Source: DAOMOD01 sp964526035 (GTDB lineage Bacteria > Pseudomonadota > Gammaproteobacteria > Xanthomonadales > BPKI01). From it: DNA of 7,650 nt. Below the pieces are notes generated by a model. That model did not search any database, was not told the DNA's origin, and worked only from the letters and a program-made list of their open reading frames with translations. Where the stretch lies: positions 1-7,650 of the forward strand of contig CAZGKE010000158.1 in NCBI GenBank assembly GCA_964526035.1. Direction: 5' to 3'. Positions 5,647-7,650 of this stretch are shown in pieces (positions within the stretch are counted from its first letter, which is position 1; every line of letters begins with the position of its first letter). Made by a program: the position numbers and the translations under genes.

Positions 5647-6600
5647 TCACGTCCCTGATGCCATCACCTGCCATCCAATGAACCCCACATAGCCGGCAAG
5701 CATGAATACTCCGGTGCGGCGACTGACGCGCTGCTTTCGCCACATCATCAACCACAGGATCAGTGAGAAGGCGATCATCACCGGGATCTGGATGGACAGC
5801 AGTGACGGCGCTGTCGGCAGCGGCATCACCATGCCGGTGATACCCAGAATCAGCAGGATGTTGAACAGGTTGGAGCCAATCACGTTGCCTACCGCGATAT
5901 CGTTCTGCCCGCGCGCCGCAGCCACCACCGAGGACGCCAGTTCGGGCAGTGACGTGCCTATCGCGACGATGGTGAGGCCGATCATCAGGTCACTCATGCC
6001 CCAGAGCTGCGCCAGCGTTATGGCGCTGCGCACCATCAGCTCGGCGCCGCCCACCAACCCTGCAAGCCCCACTATCAGGAACACCAAGGCAAACGCGGGG
6101 TGTCGTCCTGAGCGAACTGCGGATGCCAGTTCGGCCTGGACTTCCTCGGGTTCACCCTTGGCCGTGCGCAGGATGAACACCATCATGCCGACGAAGCCGA
6201 CCAGCAGAACGCCGGCGTCGAAGCGACCAAGGTCGCCGTCGGCACACAGCGCCCAGAGCAGCAGCGAAAACAGGATCATTAGCGGCGTCTCGACGCGCAG
6301 CAGCCGCATGTGCACTGCAAGCGGCGCCAACAAGGCAGAGACGCCGATGATCAGGCCGATGTTGGCGATGTTGCTGCCCACCACGTTGCCCATCGCCATA
6401 TCGGTGGAACCGCGCAGCGCCGCCGAGAGGTTCACGGCGAGCTCCGGCGCCGACGTGCCGAAGCCGACGATGGTCAGGCCGATCACGAACGGACTCAAAC
6501 CGAAACGCAGTCCGACCGATACCGCTCCGCGCAGGAACAGCTCGGCGCCGACTGCAAGAACGACCAGGCCCAGTGTGAACAGGATAAGGCTGACGAACAT
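5647..6600 (-). CDS. Calcium/sodium antiporter, CaCA family (YrbG type)
   Basis: Inner-membrane cation exchanger expected to extrude Ca2+ in exchange for Na+ or H+. The 317-residue protein consists of two inverted homologous halves of about five helices each. The ion-binding alpha repeats are intact: alpha-1 has GFGTSAPELAVN (46-57) with E53, then GNVVGSN (71-77). Alpha-2 has AIGTSLPELASS (213-224) with E220, then GNVIGSNLFNI (238-248). A hydrophilic cytoplasmic loop around 146-168 separates the halves; it is short, as in prokaryotic members, with no large regulatory domain. The ATG at 6600 opens a normal first helix (MFVSLILFTLGLVVLAVGAE), but no convincing Shine-Dalgarno is seen. lpdA lies upstream on the same strand, separated by a 237-base gap with repeat copy B. 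The gene is convergent with ctaA and has no evident link to the oxidase cluster. Confidence 0.93.
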   Translation of the reverse strand: MFVSLILFTLGLVVLAVGAELFLRGAVSVGLRFGLSPFVIGLTIVGFGTSAPELAVNLSAALRGSTDMAMGNVVGSNIANIGLIIGVSALLAPLAVHMRLLRVETPLMILFSLLLWALCADGDLGRFDAGVLLVGFVGMMVFILRTAKGEPEEVQAELASAVRSGRHPAFALVFLIVGLAGLVGGAELMVRSAITLAQLWGMSDLMIGLTIVAIGTSLPELASSVVAAARGQNDIAVGNVIGSNLFNILLILGITGMVMPLPTAPSLLSIQIPVMIAFSLILWLMMWRKQRVSRRTGVFMLAGYVGFIGWQVMASGT

Positions 6601-6653
6601 CCGGGAATCGATTCGAGCCGCAGGGTGGACGCGGCGGAGGGGGGGAGATGGTA

Positions 6654-6831
6654 CAGGGCCTGGGGCTTAGGGCCTAGGGCCCAGGAAACAGCCGGCAGGA
6701 TTCACGCACTGCGTTTTTCCGTTGAGCTTCTCGGCATGCCCAGGCGGCACCAGGAAGACGTCGACGATTCGCGTTGCGGTTTTCCCCCCCAAGCCCTAAG
6801 CCCCAAGCACCAAGCACCAAGCACCAGGCCC
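6654..6831. repeat. Heptamer-repeat inverted element, copy B
   Basis: It lies between lpdA and the antiporter gene. Left arm units are GGGCCTG, GGGCTTA, GGGCCTA, GGGCCCA and a degenerate GGAAACA at 6656-6690. Bases 6654-6697 align without gaps to 2365-2408 of copy A, with 40 of 44 identical. The right arm has six units at 6790-6831: CAAGCCC, TAAGCCC, three exact CAAGCAC units, and CAGGCCC. The core again carries ACAGCCGGCA (6688-6697), GTTTTTCCG (6713-6721) and TTTTCCC (6780-6786), at nearly the same spacing as copy A. The right arm ends 6 bases from the lpdA stop codon on the - strand. The arms are less perfectly complementary than in copy A. Possible roles are 3'-end formation for lpdA, a dispersed element, or a structured RNA; none is shown. 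Confidence 0.85.
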
Positions 6832-6837
6832 TGGCCC

Positions 6838-7650
6838 TCACTTCTTCTTCGGAACATAGAGGTCCGTGATCGTGCCCTCGTACATCTCCGCCGCCATCCC
6901 AACCGATTCCGACAGCGTCGGGTGCGGGTGGATGGTGAGGCCGATGTCGGCGGCCTCGGCGCCCATCTCGATCGCCAGGGCCACTTCCGAAATGAGATCG
7001 CCGGCATTGGGGCCGACGATGCCGCCGCCAATGACGCGGTGCGTCTCCTCGTCGAAGATCAGCTTGGTGAAGCCCTCGGTGCGGCCGATGCCGATGGCGC
7101 GACCCGAGGCAGCGTAGGGAAACTTGCCGACGCCGACCTTGAGGCCCTTGGCCTTGGCCTCGGTCTCGGTGACGCCGACCCAGGACACTTCGGGATCGGT
7201 ATAGGCCACGGAGGGAATCACCCGGGCCACGAACTCGCTCTTTTCACCGGCGGCGACTTCGGCCGCCACCTTGCCCTCGTGGGTGCCCTTGTGCGCCAGC
7301 ATCGGCTGACCCACCACGTCGCCGATGGCGAAAATGTGTGCGACGTTGGTGCGCATCTGCCGGTCCACCGGAATGAAGCCACGGTCGCTGACCTCCACCC
7401 CGGCCTTGTCGGCGTCAATCTTGCTGCCGTTCGGCGAACGGCCGACCGCGACCAGGACGCGGTCAAAGATCAACGGATCCGGCGCCTTGTCGCCCTCGAA
7501 CCAGGCCTTGATGCCCTGCTTCTGCGCTTCCACCTTGACCACCTTGGTCTTCAGGTGGATGCCGCCGTAGCGCTTGCCGAGTCGCTGGGCAAGCGGGCGC
7601 ACCAGATCGGGATCGGTGCCGGGCATCAGCTGGTCGAGCAGTTCGACCAC
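6838..7650 (-). CDS. lpdA: Dihydrolipoyl dehydrogenase, E3 (C-terminal part, 5' truncated by window edge)
   Basis: FAD-dependent E3 subunit of 2-oxoacid dehydrogenase complexes (pyruvate or 2-oxoglutarate); it reoxidises dihydrolipoamide with NAD+. The last 270 residues are visible. They start with VVELLDQLMPGTDPDL in the NAD domain, then VLVAVGRSPN (65-74), and the second FAD-binding motif HIFAIGDVVGQPMLAHKGTHEG (105-126 of the visible part) with its GD pair at 110-111. The dimerisation domain follows from about 145 and includes VAYTDPEVSWVG. The active-site HPHPTLSE (241-248) supplies the catalytic H243-E248 pair of the other subunit. The FAD-binding N-terminus and redox CxxxxC lie beyond the right edge, so the GTG at 7648-7650 is an internal Val codon. 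The protein ends in three Lys. Which complex it serves cannot be read from this window. Confidence 0.96.
   Translation of the reverse strand: MVELLDQLMPGTDPDLVRPLAQRLGKRYGGIHLKTKVVKVEAQKQGIKAWFEGDKAPDPLIFDRVLVAVGRSPNGSKIDADKAGVEVSDRGFIPVDRQMRTNVAHIFAIGDVVGQPMLAHKGTHEGKVAAEVAAGEKSEFVARVIPSVAYTDPEVSWVGVTETEAKAKGLKVGVGKFPYAASGRAIGIGRTEGFTKLIFDEETHRVIGGGIVGPNAGDLISEVALAIEMGAEAADIGLTIHPHPTLSESVGMAAEMYEGTITDLYVPKKK

Noticed and set aside
5702..6670. + strand frame opposite the antiporter gene
   Set aside because: Ser/Thr/Pro/Arg-rich shadow; the - strand carries both complete CaCA alpha repeats.

Overview
This is a GC-rich chromosomal window from a proteobacterium, most likely a gammaproteobacterium of the Xanthomonadales/Lysobacter type. 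That placement is an inference from gene order (ctaD, small membrane gene, ctaG, ctaE, opposite-strand DUF2909 gene, surf1, SCO-like gene, ctaA), from protein character, and from a GTAGGAGCG-type intergenic hairpin.

Positions 2-5424 hold most of an aa3-type cytochrome c oxidase cluster on the + strand. In order these are the C-terminal half of subunit I (ctaD, cut by the left edge), a 46-residue single-helix protein, the CuB chaperone CtaG/Cox11, and subunit III (ctaE). A convergent twin-transmembrane DUF2909 gene follows on the - strand, then SURF1, a SCO-like membrane-anchored thiol protein and heme A synthase (ctaA). The genes supply catalytic core (ctaD, ctaE), copper insertion (ctaG), heme a/a3 assembly (surf1, ctaA) and possibly thiol redox (the SCO-like protein). 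Several neighbours are tightly coupled: 4-base overlaps at 854-857 and 3704-3707, and a 20-base gap before ctaA. No ctaB (heme O synthase) gene follows ctaA.

Positions 5425-5646 form a convergent intergenic region with one strong hairpin of REP type. Positions 5647-6600 (-) encode a CaCA-family calcium/sodium antiporter. The right edge (6838-7650, -) holds the C-terminal part of dihydrolipoyl dehydrogenase (lpdA/E3).

The most unusual content is non-coding. Two related elements (about 2365-2540 and 6654-6831) each have arms built from 7-base units, GGGCTTG/GGGCTTA/GGGCCTA on the left and the complementary CAAGCCC-type units on the right, around a core of about 90-100 bases with shared sequence blocks. 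They are in the same orientation 4.3 kb apart, and both sit directly beside gene 3' ends. No CRISPR array, tRNA, rRNA, transposase or phage gene was seen.
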